64,000 nt of DNA from Marasmius tenuissimus (taxonomy: Eukaryota > Basidiomycota > Agaricomycetes > Agaricales > Marasmiaceae), in contig JAQOTA010000001.1 of the NCBI GenBank assembly GCA_029532415.1, forward strand, positions 124,001-188,000, in the 5' to 3' direction. How positions within the stretch are numbered: the first letter of the stretch is position 1; every line of letters begins with the position of its first letter. A model generated the notes under the pieces. It was not told the DNA's origin. It was given only the letters and a program-made list of their open reading frames with translations, and searched no databases. Positions 1 to 9,532 of the stretch are shown piece by piece. Made by a program: the position numbers and the translations under genes.

Positions 1-543
1 TTCTTTATGGTCATCTCACTGGAGACAAACCACACCCCTCTATGCCCCTTGGCTGTGTCACCAGCCCTGAAGGGGTTACTCCTATTGTCTGTGACACTGT
101 CACTCCTGAGGAGTATGCTGCATGGCAAAAGGAGAGTCTTGCATGGGACAAGGAAGATCTTCAGCTCATGGGGAGTATCCAGATCACCACCACCAAGGAA
201 GTCTTTGATCCAATCAAGGGTATGAATGCCCAAAAGGCCTGGGAACAGCTAAATGACACCTACAGTGATACTACTTTGTCTGCCATTTATGGTGACTTTG
301 TTAAACTCGTTTCTTTCAGACTAACAACCAGTCACCCCCAGGCCAGCATTGCAAAGTTCAAATCCTACATCGAATGACTTGCTGAGGTAGGAGTGGTTCT
401 CCCCAAGTTGATCAAAGCCCTCTTGCTCATCACCATTATTCCTCTCAAATGGGACACTGCCTCTTTGTCAGCAATCACCAGATCTGACCTGGTGACGCAT
501 TGCACTAAGCTTTCAGACAAGAAGGAACAAGGCAAAGAATAGA
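1..543 (+). pseudogene. Ty1/copia gag fragment (UBN2-like)
   Basis: A reading frame from about 42 to 377 encodes a stretch typical of copia Gag (UBN2-like), with the core 'AWEQLNDTYSD' and 'FKSYIE'. A TGA at 375-377 interrupts it, but the same frame continues to about 541 ('LLITIIPLKWDTASLS...'), so this is one decayed Gag piece. It starts before the window edge, so the 5' part is not visible. No zinc knuckle, protease or integrase follows; the next recognisable piece is an RNase H fragment about 300 bp downstream, so the middle of the element has been deleted. The sequence has very few CpG dinucleotides, as expected for an old methylated transposon. Confidence 0.75.
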
Positions 544-848
544 GAACTCAATACTGGTGAGGAATAAACCAGCTCAAGACTGGGGAATACATGCAGAATA
601 TCTACTTCTTATATACTACTGAGAGGACTACGGCGTGTGTCCAGGTGAGGTATGACATCAAGGTATGACATCGTGAAACAGTATCTGAAACAGGACCAAC
701 ATGTGTCTACAGCATGTGGGTCCCTTCATGTATCTACCATGTGTCTATATGATAAGATGTGAGTCATGTGAGGGATAGGATATGGATAAGATGGAAAATG
801 ATGAGTTAAGGAGAAAAGATAAGATAGGAGGGAAATTCATGACACTGT

Positions 849-1224
849 GATTGGGTCGCTTCTGTACATTATGCTGGGCACATGACCTGATATTGCCTAT
901 GCAGTTACAAAGCTTTCCCAGTTCTCTATAAATCCAATGAAGGAACACCTCAATAAAGCTCTGTATATCTGCCACTATCTTGCTGGTACATCAGATTATT
1001 CACTTGTCTACAATGGTGACTCTGATGGAGGTCTCCTTGTGTTCACAGACCCGGATTGGGCTGCTGATCCCATTAAACGCTGTTTGATCACTGGCTACTT
1101 CTTCAAGTTAGCAGGCGGCATCTTCTTGTGGCAATCACACGCCCAGAAGACTGTTGCACTCTCTTCCACTGAGGCTGAGGAGAATAGCTCTTGCCTCATC
1201 ATTGCCACCCACTGCCATTCTTGA
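849..1224 (+). pseudogene. Ty1/copia reverse transcriptase end / RNase H fragment
   Basis: The frame reads 'IGSLLYIMLGT*PDIAYAV', the conserved end of copia reverse transcriptase, where '*' is a TGA in the place of the arginine of the family motif T-R-P-D. It continues into copia RNase H ('FTDPDWAADP', 'KTVALSSTEAE') and stops at about 1224. The CGA-to-TGA change fits deamination of a methylated CpG. With the Gag piece at 1-543 this is probably the remnant of one internally deleted element in the same orientation. Nothing suggests current function. Confidence 0.8.
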
Positions 1225-1240
1225 GGCCACGGAACCTGAC

Positions 1241-2076
1241 CTTGATAACTGAATTAGCACTTGATAGGTTTGGAATGCCCCGAACAAAGTCTTCAATGAT
1301 TCCTGAATAGCTCCCGATTGCCATTTCCATGAGCCGTAGGCTGCTCCATTTTTTCCTCTGTTGAACGCTCAAGTATAGATCTGGGCATGTGACTTTAAGA
1401 TAGGCAGGGATTTGAAACAGTCAGATATACATCCTCTCAGCTAAGAGCATGTCAATGCAATAACCAACTTCTCCTGAGCTCTCAGAGCTGCGGGGCCCTA
1501 GTAGAATCTCCGTCTCAACATACCTGAATGATTCTCACAGTAATGACTTAAAATCTGATGGGTTTACCATCCTTTTCCTCAAAGCTAGAGGCATCAAAAG
1601 CTATCGAGAATAAAATGGATGAAAACAGGTGAGAGACGTACCAACATGCAGCTTCATCATCGACCCGCTCCTCAGGGATTATTCAGGTATAGAGAATTCA
1701 CCGTTTTTGAGTTCGAACACTGCACACAGAGCCAGATTTGAGAATGAAATGGTTCGAGAGAAATCATAGATACACCGAAGCCTACCCCTACTGAAGCTCG
1801 AATAGGATGTATTCCCATTCCCAGTGCTATCTCTGGTTTTTTTATCATATAGATACACATCACAAGTACACATGTAATACTAGATACTCCCTCTCAATAC
1901 ATAGTAAATTCAATATTCCTAATTGAGCAATTCCCGCTATTCTCATCATTGCCCCGACTTATCATAGTTCAGCTGGAAACAAAGTTGGATGCAAATACCA
2001 CCATGAGACCTCACACCACATTAGTAGTGGGCTGAACGAGATACGGATGGGCTTTAACACGCTAAATTAAATTACT
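1241..2076. other. No intact gene; fragment of dispersed unit R1 at about 1570-1830
   Basis: No open reading frame here has a recognisable domain. The stretch at about 1570-1830 resembles parts of the dispersed unit copied at 8590-9420, 19700-21150 and 26560-28060: shared strings include 'cgctcctcag' followed by 'attcagg', and 'gtattcccat' near 1810. In this copy the order of the pieces seems rearranged. The rest shows nothing I can name. Confidence 0.4.
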
Positions 2077-5000
2077 TTAGCTTGACTGCCACATCTCGTA
2101 TAAGATTACACTCACTGCAGACGGGGTAATTCCTTCCAATTTGATGTTATCGGGATCTTCTGGGTCCGACCTAGACCAAACCTCTCGTTGAACATTGATG
2201 CCAGCCATATCCACCCGCAAACTGGTATGGCTATTCGGTAGGTTGCGATGAGACGGGGTTGATCCCACTAAACTGTGCTCGCTACTGTCCGACACCTTCA
2301 GTCTACGATTCAGGATGACCATGAGGTTATTGGAGTAGATCTTTCCCAAGATACCGATGGGTACATTCCAATAGGACCTGGTCGGCGTAGTGACGTATAG
2401 TCCTACAGTGAGGACACCGAGTACGGCTTGAGGGGGTTTTATTATCAGAACCTGGTTCAACCACAATGTACACTTACCTGTCAGCGTGCCAGTCTCGATG
2501 AATAACCGGATGATTTTGGTGATTGCGTCATCAGTTCGTGTGTTGAAACCGGATTTCTTGCGGGAGAGCTATGAGAGAACGTTATAATCCGGGAGGCGTG
2601 CAAAAAGCGGGCGTCTCACAACGACGGTCATGCAAACCGCGATCATGACATCGCATACCGCGCTTACAATCAACCAGATCTTCTATGTCGATCAGCAAGG
2701 ACTTGACAGAGATTAAGAATTACGTACCGTTCCTGCGACGCGGGCCTTGATCGCCACCGTCGAAAGGTCGTTAATGATTTTGGCCTGGACACCAGTCACG
2801 ATTCCACTGACACCTGCTGTGGTGGCCAGCTATTTGTTTACAGGATTTATGAGTCTCCATGCATCAAGGCTTCCAAAAAACATACGTACAAACGCGACGC
2901 TCAATGCCAGTATCTTGGACTGTGATAGTTTCCAGATATGATGTGCGAAAAAGAGCTGTACTGCAGTTGCATCTAGAGGAGAGATTCTCAGGCTACGAGT
3001 GCGGGACAGTTGAATTACACGCTATATACACGCCTTATGACCTCACTAACCCTAGGACCTATTGTACTATACAACCCTTGACCTCCGATCTGTACTATGT
3101 CATGCACAGTAGTTAATCTCCACTTTTACGATCTCACTTACTCATTTTACTATGCCCTATGCCTCTATCTCTATTCCGTCTTCTGTACTTACAGATTAGA
3201 TATCTGGACTCCGTAGTTCACTCTACAGTATATAAGTTCTCTCTCTCGTCCTGTATAATCATCATTCTACTTTCTCTCTTCTACGTTGAGCCCTAGCTCC
3301 GACTTACTCTTCACTACTCGTCAACTCCGCTCTTCCGGTAAACTTGATACTCTTCACCGTTACTCGCGACTTGGTAGCAGCAACACTTTTGTCGCATCAC
3401 AATCTACTCGACCCTCTCGTAATTCTATTCACTCCTCACCATCAACTTCTATTCTCGTCATGACTACTACCTTCGACAAGATCGTCATCGAAGCTCTCGA
3501 CACCAAGGAACGTTACCCCGGCTGGCTCATTAAAATCACCGACGTCCTCGACGAACTCCAAGTCCTCGAAATCGCTACTGGCGTCGAAACACGTCCAAAC
3601 CCCATCATTAAAGCTAAAGGCGAATCGGACGATGCATTCAAAGAACGCCAGAAGACGGAAGACGTCGCAATCCTAAATTGGGACAAGAAGGACAAGAAAG
3701 CTTCTCGAGCCATCCGTTTCCGACTGTCCAACACCTTAGTCAAACGTTTCGCCAACGCTCACACCTCATATCAGTTACTACAAGAAATTGCCGGCTACTT
3801 TAAGCCCCATGGCGCCTTAGGACCCGTAATGGTCAAAAGGAACATGGCCCAACTACACTACTCGGACGGCGACGACATGCAGAAACATATCAACAAACTA
3901 CAAGAATACTCCTTCGAACTCAATTCTCTCGGACACGACCTACCCGATGAGGAATTCAATTCCACACTTCTCTTATCTTTACCGGAGTCCTGGGACCCCG
4001 TTGTCTCCGGGCTCGACGATTCAGATCTTGGCAGACCTTCTAAATTAATTCGTCGTTTACTTGCCGAGGCTGAACGACGTGCACACAGATCCGGCAACTC
4101 CTCCTCATCTGCCCAAGCCTTCCAAACTCACTCCAACAACAATTCACGCCGACCAAAGCGTAAGGCCGGCAACCCCAACGTCATCTGCCACCACTGCGGC
4201 ATCAAAGGCCATTATTCCAAACACTGTCTCAAACGGCAACGAGGAGACCCTCAGACCGAAGCCGGCAAAGCAGCTAGGAACCAATCACACAATTCACGCG
4301 CCAATGTCACTACTTCTCAATCGACCCCCGACTATGGATTTGCCGTCATCTCCGAGACCGATGAAGACACCGTTGCAGTTGCCCGCACTGCTACTTCCGT
4401 CCCTTGGCTTGCTGACACGGGTGCTACTCGCCATTTCTGCACTGATCGATCTCTATTCAGATCTTTCACACCCGCCAACGAAACTGTCTGCGGCTATACC
4501 GGAAAATCAACCATTAAGGGACACGGCACTGTATGCATCACCTTACGACACGAGAACGGCAAACACCATCAGATCGAACTTCGAAACACAGCTTACGTTC
4601 CTACTGCCAAATTTAATTTGATCTTGCTCACTCGCCTTGCAGATGCCGGAGGTTCCCACATGTCGAAAGGAAAAGAACTTTGAATGTTCAAATCCAACAG
4701 AACTCTAATGGGACACGGCATCATGATCAACCATCTCTATCACGTCCAGATCATGGATTCCAACTATTCCTCCACTGCTCTCGTTACCAACTCCGGCATC
4801 TCCCGTTCGATGCGTGAATGGCACAACTCCCTCGCACACATCAATGAGCAAGCGCTCAAGAAACTTACTTCCCTCGACCTTATCAAAATCTCCGACCCAG
4901 GCACATCACTCCCTCTCACCAGCTGCACCGCGTGTATCACAGCAAAACAACACCACACCCCCCTTCCCAAAGAGTCCACATCTGATCACTCCACCATCCA

Positions 5001-6599
5001 ACCTGGTAATCTCGCATGTGTTGACATCTGGGGTCCTGCCCGCACAACCGCTTTCGGTGGGTATAGTTATTCACTCAAAATCATAGATCACGCGACACGC
5101 TGGGACGCATCAGAACCACTCAAATCAAAGAGTGATGCCCGACTCTGTGTACGGCAGTACAAGTCCTGGATGGAGAACGCCTCGGGGAACAAGTTGAAGA
5201 CCATTCGCATCGACAATGCCAAAGAACTAGCAGAATCAGGAGAATTCAAGAAATGGGTGAAGGACCACGGTATAACTCTCCAAACCACTGCCCCATACAC
5301 TTCTGAGCAGAATGGTATTGCTGAACGAGCTCACAGAACCACTCTCGAGGCCGCACGCGCGATGATGAACCACGCTTCACTCCCACCTGTGTACTGGAAT
5401 CTCGCCGTAACTTACGCCAACTACATTCGCAACCGCGCGCCTACGAGAGCACTCAATGGTTCTACTCCCTTTCGAGCACTCTACAAACGTGATCCCGACT
5501 ACTCCACCATTCACCCATTTGGTTCTCCCTGCTACGTCCTGAAGGAGCCCGCCTCATCCATTGATAAGACACGTGCCAAATCTAACTCAGCCGTTTTTGT
5601 CGGACTTTCTGACAACACGAAATCTTATCTTTACATGCTCCCCGGCGGCCAGAAGGCACAATCCTCTCGTGATGTCATTTTCCCCACGGTCCCTGATGAA
5701 CCTACACTCGTTCCAGGACCTAAGGGGGAGAGAGATACATCTGATCTAGATCCTTCCACTCAAACTCCACCACCTTCTACGCCTGCCGCGGCTCCTCGGA
5801 TTCCATCTCCCACTCCAACTCCTTCCACTTCCAAGATCTCATCTACCACTCATTTTACTATGCCCTATGCCTCTATCTCTATTCCGTCTTCTGTACTTAC
5901 AGATTAGATATCTGGACTCCGTAGTTCACTCTACAGTATATAAGTTCTCTCTCTCGTCCTGTATAATCATCATTCTACTTTCTCTCTTCTACGTTGAGCC
6001 CTAGCTCCGACTTACTCTTCACTACTCGTCAACTCCGCTCTTCCGGTAAACTCGATACTCTTCACCGTTACTCGCGACTGGGACTTTACACATCGCAAGA
6101 CAAACGTACTGATAGAGGTAAGCACTGGGATCGAGAACCAGTGATGCTTCATTTCTGCCAGTCCCTTCACGTTTGTAAACTGCAAACCAAACTTGCTGAA
6201 CGCATCGTTGGTTATGAGGATTGTTTGCACAATCTCCGTTATGAGTACGCCATAGGCAAGTGCCTTCAAAGTCCACCGGTCTCGTGAAAATGCCAGATAG
6301 TACAGGACTGAGTTATGGTAGGTTAGTGAGTGCCTAACCACGAAGAGGGACCTGTGAAGCGGAACACCTACAAACTTGAACACAGAGAACACCAAATAGG
6401 CCCCAGTTCAGGCAGTATATGAGGATCTTTGAAATATATCTGGAGGTCAGCGCGGGGAAGCACGCCGAAAGGTCAGCGCAACTGTCTTACATACGGCCCC
6501 GCCCTGCGGTCTCACGTTAGTCACAGTTGCGCAAATGAAAGGACAGAGGTAGACCTACACAGCACCGATTGGGACCGAATGGTCTGTTTGCTCTGGCAT
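2077..6599 (-). CDS. DUF6534 multi-pass membrane protein gene, 8 exons, copia element in intron 3
   Basis: Spliced by eye on the minus strand: exons 6599-6559, 6439-6372, 6307-6110, 2972-2890, 2829-2728, 2682-2620, 2568-2478 and 2426-2077. All introns are GT-AG, the phases agree at every junction, and the total is 996 nt (331 residues plus stop). The product has the hydrophobic layout of the fungal DUF6534 family: 'LNWGLFGVLCVQVFLYYLAF' near the N terminus, 'ATAVQLFFAHHIWKL' in the middle, then 'SRKKSGFNTRTDD' and 'LYVTTPTRSYWNVPIGILGK', which match the conserved loop and last helix. The molecular function of the family is unknown; it is presumed a seven-helix plasma-membrane protein. Intron 3 would be about 60 nt, but a 3.1 kb copia element interrupts it. 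No exon is damaged, so splicing or read-through of the element decides whether the gene still works. The first exon (41 nt, ATG at 6599-6597) is the least certain part. Confidence 0.8.
3008..3371 (+). repeat. 5' LTR of the copia element (full length)
   Basis: This 364 bp LTR is bounded by the GGGAC target duplication on the left and a tRNA-primer-like site on the right. Its last 232 bp (3140-3371) are repeated at 5848-6079. I see one difference: T at 3345 against C at 6053, a TG/CG change. A TATA-like box (TATATAAG) lies near 3230. Confidence 0.85.
3372..3381 (+). other. Primer binding site of the copia element
   Basis: TGGTAGCAGC follows the 5' LTR directly. It begins TGG, complementary to a tRNA CCA end, and resembles the initiator-methionine primer sites of copia elements (TGGTAGC in Ty1). 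Which tRNA it pairs with was not checked. Confidence 0.55.
3460..4683 (+). pseudogene. copia Gag-protease part of the polyprotein
   Basis: The likely start is the ATG at 3460 ('MTTTFDKIVIEAL'); the frame is also open upstream into the LTR. Gag is followed by a zinc knuckle 'CHHCGIKGHYSKHC' (C-x2-C-x4-H-x4-C) near 4189 and by the protease motif 'LADTGATRHFCTD' near 4408. The frame meets TGA at 4681-4683, then continues in the same frame with the GAG-pre-integrase region, so this is a nonsense mutation rather than a natural end. CTT-TGA fits a former CTT-CGA, that is, a CpG transition. The polyprotein would normally encode capsid, protease, integrase, reverse transcriptase and RNase H. Confidence 0.85.
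4684..5907 (+). pseudogene. copia integrase part of the polyprotein, fused to LTR sequence
   Basis: In frame with the Gag-protease segment. It shows the GAG-pre-integrase zinc region ('WHNSLAHIN' ... 'CTACITAKQ') and an rve integrase core with the catalytic D, D and E in 'CVDIWGPA', 'TIRIDNAKELAES' and 'EQNGIAERAHRTTLEA'. After the proline/serine/threonine-rich linker the frame runs into the truncated 3' LTR and stops at 5905-5907, so the last ~20 residues are translated LTR. Reverse transcriptase and RNase H are absent; the element cannot be autonomous. Confidence 0.87.
5848..6079 (+). repeat. 3' LTR of the copia element, 5'-truncated
   Basis: These 232 bp match 3140-3371 with a constant offset of 2708 and one mismatch. 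The first 132 bp of the LTR are missing. The junction lies near a shared ACTCATTTTAC and a nearby ATCTCA on both sides, compatible with a deletion at short homology. The right end is intact and abuts the GGGAC target duplication. Confidence 0.85.
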
Positions 6600-6660
6600 T
6601 TCGTGCAAATATCCGAGGGGCTTGGTATACTAGAATGCTGAAGGTCAACCTTTTATGAGA

Positions 6661-6880
6661 GCCAGTTGATAGATGGCATACAAGGCAGGTGGTGGCAGCC
6701 GATTAGGCCATCTCGCAAGCTTTGATGATCTTCTGATTATCATCGCGGTAAGGAGAAAACAGAGGGCCGGTTGATAGATGGCGGGCAACGCGGGTGACGG
6801 CACCCGATTAGGCCATCTTGCAGCTTTGATGATCTCTTGATTATTCTCGTGGTAAGGAGAAAACAGCCAGGAGAAAACAG
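6661..6880. repeat. Direct duplication of a ~103 bp unit
   Basis: Unit 1 (6661-6764) and unit 2 (6765-6866) share 'gttgatagatggc', 'cgattaggccatct' and the end 'aaggagaaaacag'; a third partial 'caggagaaaacag' follows at 6867-6880. The two units differ at several positions, so the duplication is not very recent. No coding role is visible. Confidence 0.8.
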
Positions 6881-7668
6881 CCGTTACATCGCACCGTGGG
6901 CGAGGAAAGTCCAAAGAGAGCGGTACCCTACTGTACCATGTCGAGTTGTCGGTCAGGGGGTGTGACCTGTGATCAAAATATCCACTTTTTGGTTTCGACA
7001 GGAAGGTCGGTCCGGTGTGACCGACCGAAAAATTTTATGAATTTCACCCTTTTCATAGCATTTTTAAACCAAATTGTGACCTGAGCCACCGAAACTTTTC
7101 GACACTTGAGCCTGAGACGCATGGCAGGGCGTGACATTTCAACAAAAGTGGGACCCCTGTGACGCATGACCTGACGAACAACTCGAAATGGTACAGTAGA
7201 CCAACAGTCCGAGTACAATGAAAAACCGGTGCCCACCAGACCTTGACTTCCTGATCTCTATAGCTGTTCAATGCCCAGGAGACCCAATTGAAATAATAAG
7301 AAAGTGAATCCACAACAATATGGTTCCAAGATAGATCAATAGAACTAAAACCTACCTGAAGTGTGGAGCACTCTCCACCACAGGTCAACCTCTTTAACTA
7401 CACAAAGATCTGAGGATGATGTTTTGAGCACTACATATCATGTCTGGAATGAATACGACCACGAGTCGTCCCTCGTAGCCACGATCCTACAAAAAACGGG
7501 TCTTCTGGGTGAGGTAATGCGAGCCTCAGGAGGTAATGGACAAGGAGAAACAACAAGTCGTTGATTAGGTTGACAATGACAAAAAAAATTCCGAAAGCAG
7601 GTTTGTAAGTTGCGACCTATGATCTGACGACCACGCTGCAGGCCACATTGAGGCAACCCGAGGGCTCC
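6881..7668. other. No recognisable gene
   Basis: Open frames on both strands reach about 110 codons (7053-7388, minus), but none shows a known domain, a spliced model or a homologous copy in the window that would favour coding. Confidence 0.3.
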
Positions 7669-7798
7669 AATCATTGTTTACTGAGGACCTGTCTCTCCTG
7701 TGTCATCGAGATCAATTGAGAATACCACCGGAATCCAGATTCTCATTGCCAAGGAGGTATCATCCCGCACGAACGAATAGGGGTCACATTTGATTCTA

Positions 7799-7995
7799 GA
7801 CGGCTTGGACAACACGGCCATGGCCGTGAAATGACGTTGGGTTCCACAGGCCCCACAGGCCGGGAAAGCCCGATTTCTCAGCCATGGCCGAAGAATCAAC
7901 CAATCACGGCCAAAGTGGGGCTTTTTGGGGCTTTTTGGTGGGGCAACTGACTGCACAACAGGAATTTCGGTCATGGCCGTGTTGCCCAAGTTGTC
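7799..7995. mobile_element. TA-flanked inverted-repeat element (MITE), 197 bp
   Basis: The ends are inverted copies: GAC(GG)CTTGGACAACACGG on the left and the complement of CCAAG(TT)GTC on the right, with about 28 bp matching including CACGGCCATG. The flanks are TA at 7797-7798 and 7996-7997, as for Tc1/mariner-type elements. The paralogous block near 22070 lacks the insertion. No coding capacity. Confidence 0.75.
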
Positions 7996-8083
7996 TACTC
8001 TTAGAAACAAGGCCATATCCAAAACCGCACGGGAGAAAATGAGCTCAAGCTGTACTGATGAACACTTAATCCACATAATATTA

Positions 8084-8183
8084 GTTTGATGGCATACTTA
8101 GTTTATTATCGCATGTGTCCAACATACGTTGGGCCGACTGTTGGTTGCACAGAAGGTCCTCAGTTCGAGCCTGGGTCGAATCA
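8084..8183 (+). pseudogene. tRNA-Val(AAC) pseudogene
   Basis: The 3' half (CAGAAGGTC, then TTCGAGCCTGGGTCGAATCA with one change in the T stem) is nearly normal. The 5' acceptor (AGTTTGATGG) and D arm (extra and changed bases) are degraded relative to the good copies at 22161 and 37544. The anticodon region reads TCCAACATA, and an intron-like insert sits after position 37. Probably not functional. Confidence 0.7.
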
Positions 8184-8435
8184 TTTCTTCAGGGCGTCGC
8201 TTATTCTTTGCTGCTCCCCCTGTACTTGTATATTAAAAGTTCTGGATTTCGGCGTCTACTTCAGTTTGAAACTGTCGTTGTGGCCCTCAGAACCACATCG
8301 TGACTCTAATACGCATATCTCCCGAACAGTATTGCAGGAATACAGAACGACGTGGCCGAGACTCACGAGTGGTCCGAGATTCAGACTGATGCATACAACT
8401 GGATATACAGTCTACACTTACCATCAAATACCATG

Positions 8436-8528
8436 TCCGTTATGATGTAGTGGCTAACATTATCGCCTCTCGTGAAATTTCCCTGCCATGAGCGCGATAG
8501 CCCAGGGTTTCGATTCCGTGTAACGGAG
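8436..8528 (+). tRNA. tRNA-Glu(CTC) copy with intron, probably degenerate
   Basis: The acceptor stem TCCGTTA/TAACGGA is perfect and the anticodon stem TATCGC/GCGATA encloses CTC, with an intron of roughly 20-25 nt after the anticodon. The T arm has an extra T (GGGTTTCGATT) and CCGTG instead of CCCTG. Compared with the canonical copy at 34506 it is likely damaged. Confidence 0.6.
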
Positions 8529-8589
8529 CTGTGGTGTAGATGTCTATAACTGCTTATTCTTTTCGTGTTCGCAGATACCCTCCTGTTAG

Positions 8590-9420
8590 TTCTGTGCTCT
8601 ACCCCCCAGAAGTCGGGTCCTCAAGAGGTCCTATCTCCACTGAAGCTCAAACAGAACACGTTTCAATTTCCAGTGGTCGATAATCTGAATACGGGCGAGT
8701 AGCGAGATGGAAACATGAAGGTCAGTCCCCGGAAACGGAGGCAAGCAGAACCTAGGTGCCATTACACTGTCCAGTCCTTCAAACTAATGGCAACGCAGCG
8801 AGACTCGATGGTGGTGACGACGGCGAAAGGTCCAGATGGCCGAGGAATACCATAGGAGGGCTCGAGAGCAGGAAACGAAGGGATCCTCTGGCCTATGAAC
8901 AACACGAAAGAAATGGTGAATATCATCGACTGTAATCACCGATCAAGAACTGAGCTTACGAAGGAGAATGTGTTGAAAGCATGAATTTGTCTCCTCTAAC
9001 CCCTTCCGCTTGCTCGCCGTCCTTGACCTTGGAGCTAGAAGCATCAAGAACACGAGCAGAGTCGAGAATGTAATAACAAGAGGTGAGAGGCATAGTACCA
9101 ATTCCAAAGTCCGGCGTCATTGCCGATCTGACTTTCACTTCGATCTCCAGTTAGCCCGGACTTGGGCGCTCTTCAGAAATGATCGATTCGCCGGCTTTAG
9201 GCCGAACACTATGCATCAAGTCAAAATTGAGAACAAAATGGATGGAGGGCAATTAGAGAGCCACCGATGCCTACTAAGAGTAGGTCCGAGGCCGGGAAGG
9301 GATCCCCAGGAAGACCATTGACACGCTTCACATTTACGCGAACACCGACTGGAGAGGCTTCGACGAGGCGGATGAACCAGATGGAATAGCTGAGTGGACT
9401 TGGAATCCTCAGGGTTCACT
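8590..9420 (-). repeat. Copy of dispersed unit R1 (decayed minus-strand gene-like unit)
   Basis: The segment around 9000-9200 aligns with 20254-20420 and 27160-27330: 'cttgctcgccgtccttgacc', then the 'gtaccaattcc...gtccggcgtc' region, then 'gggcgctcttcagaaatgat'. On the minus strand short frames with leucine-rich stretches occur, but stops and indels prevent a gene model. The family is not identified; a leucine-rich or F-box-like protein is possible but unproven. Confidence 0.45.
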
Positions 9421-9443
9421 GCATGCTGCTATACCCGTGGGAT

Positions 9444-9532
9444 CTTCGGTATGTAGTGGCTAACAGTATCGCCTCTCATAGGAGCTTGTAGGTAGAGCGC
9501 AATAGCCCAGGGTTCAATTCCCTGTGATGGAA
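9444..9532 (+). pseudogene. tRNA-Glu pseudogene
   Basis: Recognisable parts are GTAGTGGCTAACAGTATCGC, the CTCTCA anticodon loop, and CAATAGCCCAGGGTTCAATT. The acceptor strand (TCTTCGGTATG against TGTGATGGA) no longer pairs. A run of ten T at 9547-9556 could be an old RNA polymerase III terminator. Confidence 0.65.

Larger units (their letters stand above)
3003..6084 (+). mobile_element. Ty1/copia LTR retrotransposon, internally deleted, in a DUF6534 intron
   Basis: The element runs from 3008 to 6079 and is flanked by a 5 bp target duplication, GGGAC, at 3003-3007 and 6080-6084. The 5' LTR (3008-3371) begins AGTTG and ends GCGACT, with AGT/ACT inverted ends. The 3' LTR keeps only the last 232 bp (5848-6079). 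Gag, protease and integrase are present, but reverse transcriptase and RNase H are missing: the sequence jumps from the linker after integrase into the LTR. It is inserted opposite to the host gene. Because reverse transcription would make both LTRs equal, the loss of the 5' part of only the 3' LTR implies that the deletion followed integration. Confidence 0.88.
7669..8300. repeat. Duplicated block carrying a tRNA-Val copy (pairs with 21945-22400)
   Basis: From 'tgtttactgaggacctgtct' to the stretch after the tRNA-Val copy, this block matches 21945-22400 base for base over long runs, for example 'atccaaaaccgcacgggaga'. The main difference is a 197 bp insertion here (7799-7995) that is absent from the other copy. 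The match fades shortly before the tRNA-Glu copy at 8436. Confidence 0.8.

Noticed and set aside
3286..3459. Using the open frame from 3286 as the N terminus of copia Gag
   Set aside because: The only start there is TTG and the segment lies in the LTR and primer region; the first ATG is at 3460, where Gag-like sequence begins.
5994..6287. Plus-strand frame of 97 codons as a gene
   Set aside because: It repeats translated LTR sequence and then runs antisense over an exon of the DUF6534 gene.
6495..6503. A 9 bp microexon between exons 1 and 2 of the DUF6534 gene
   Set aside because: GT-AG signals would allow it and it keeps the frame, but a single 119 nt intron (6558-6440) is simpler and also keeps the frame.
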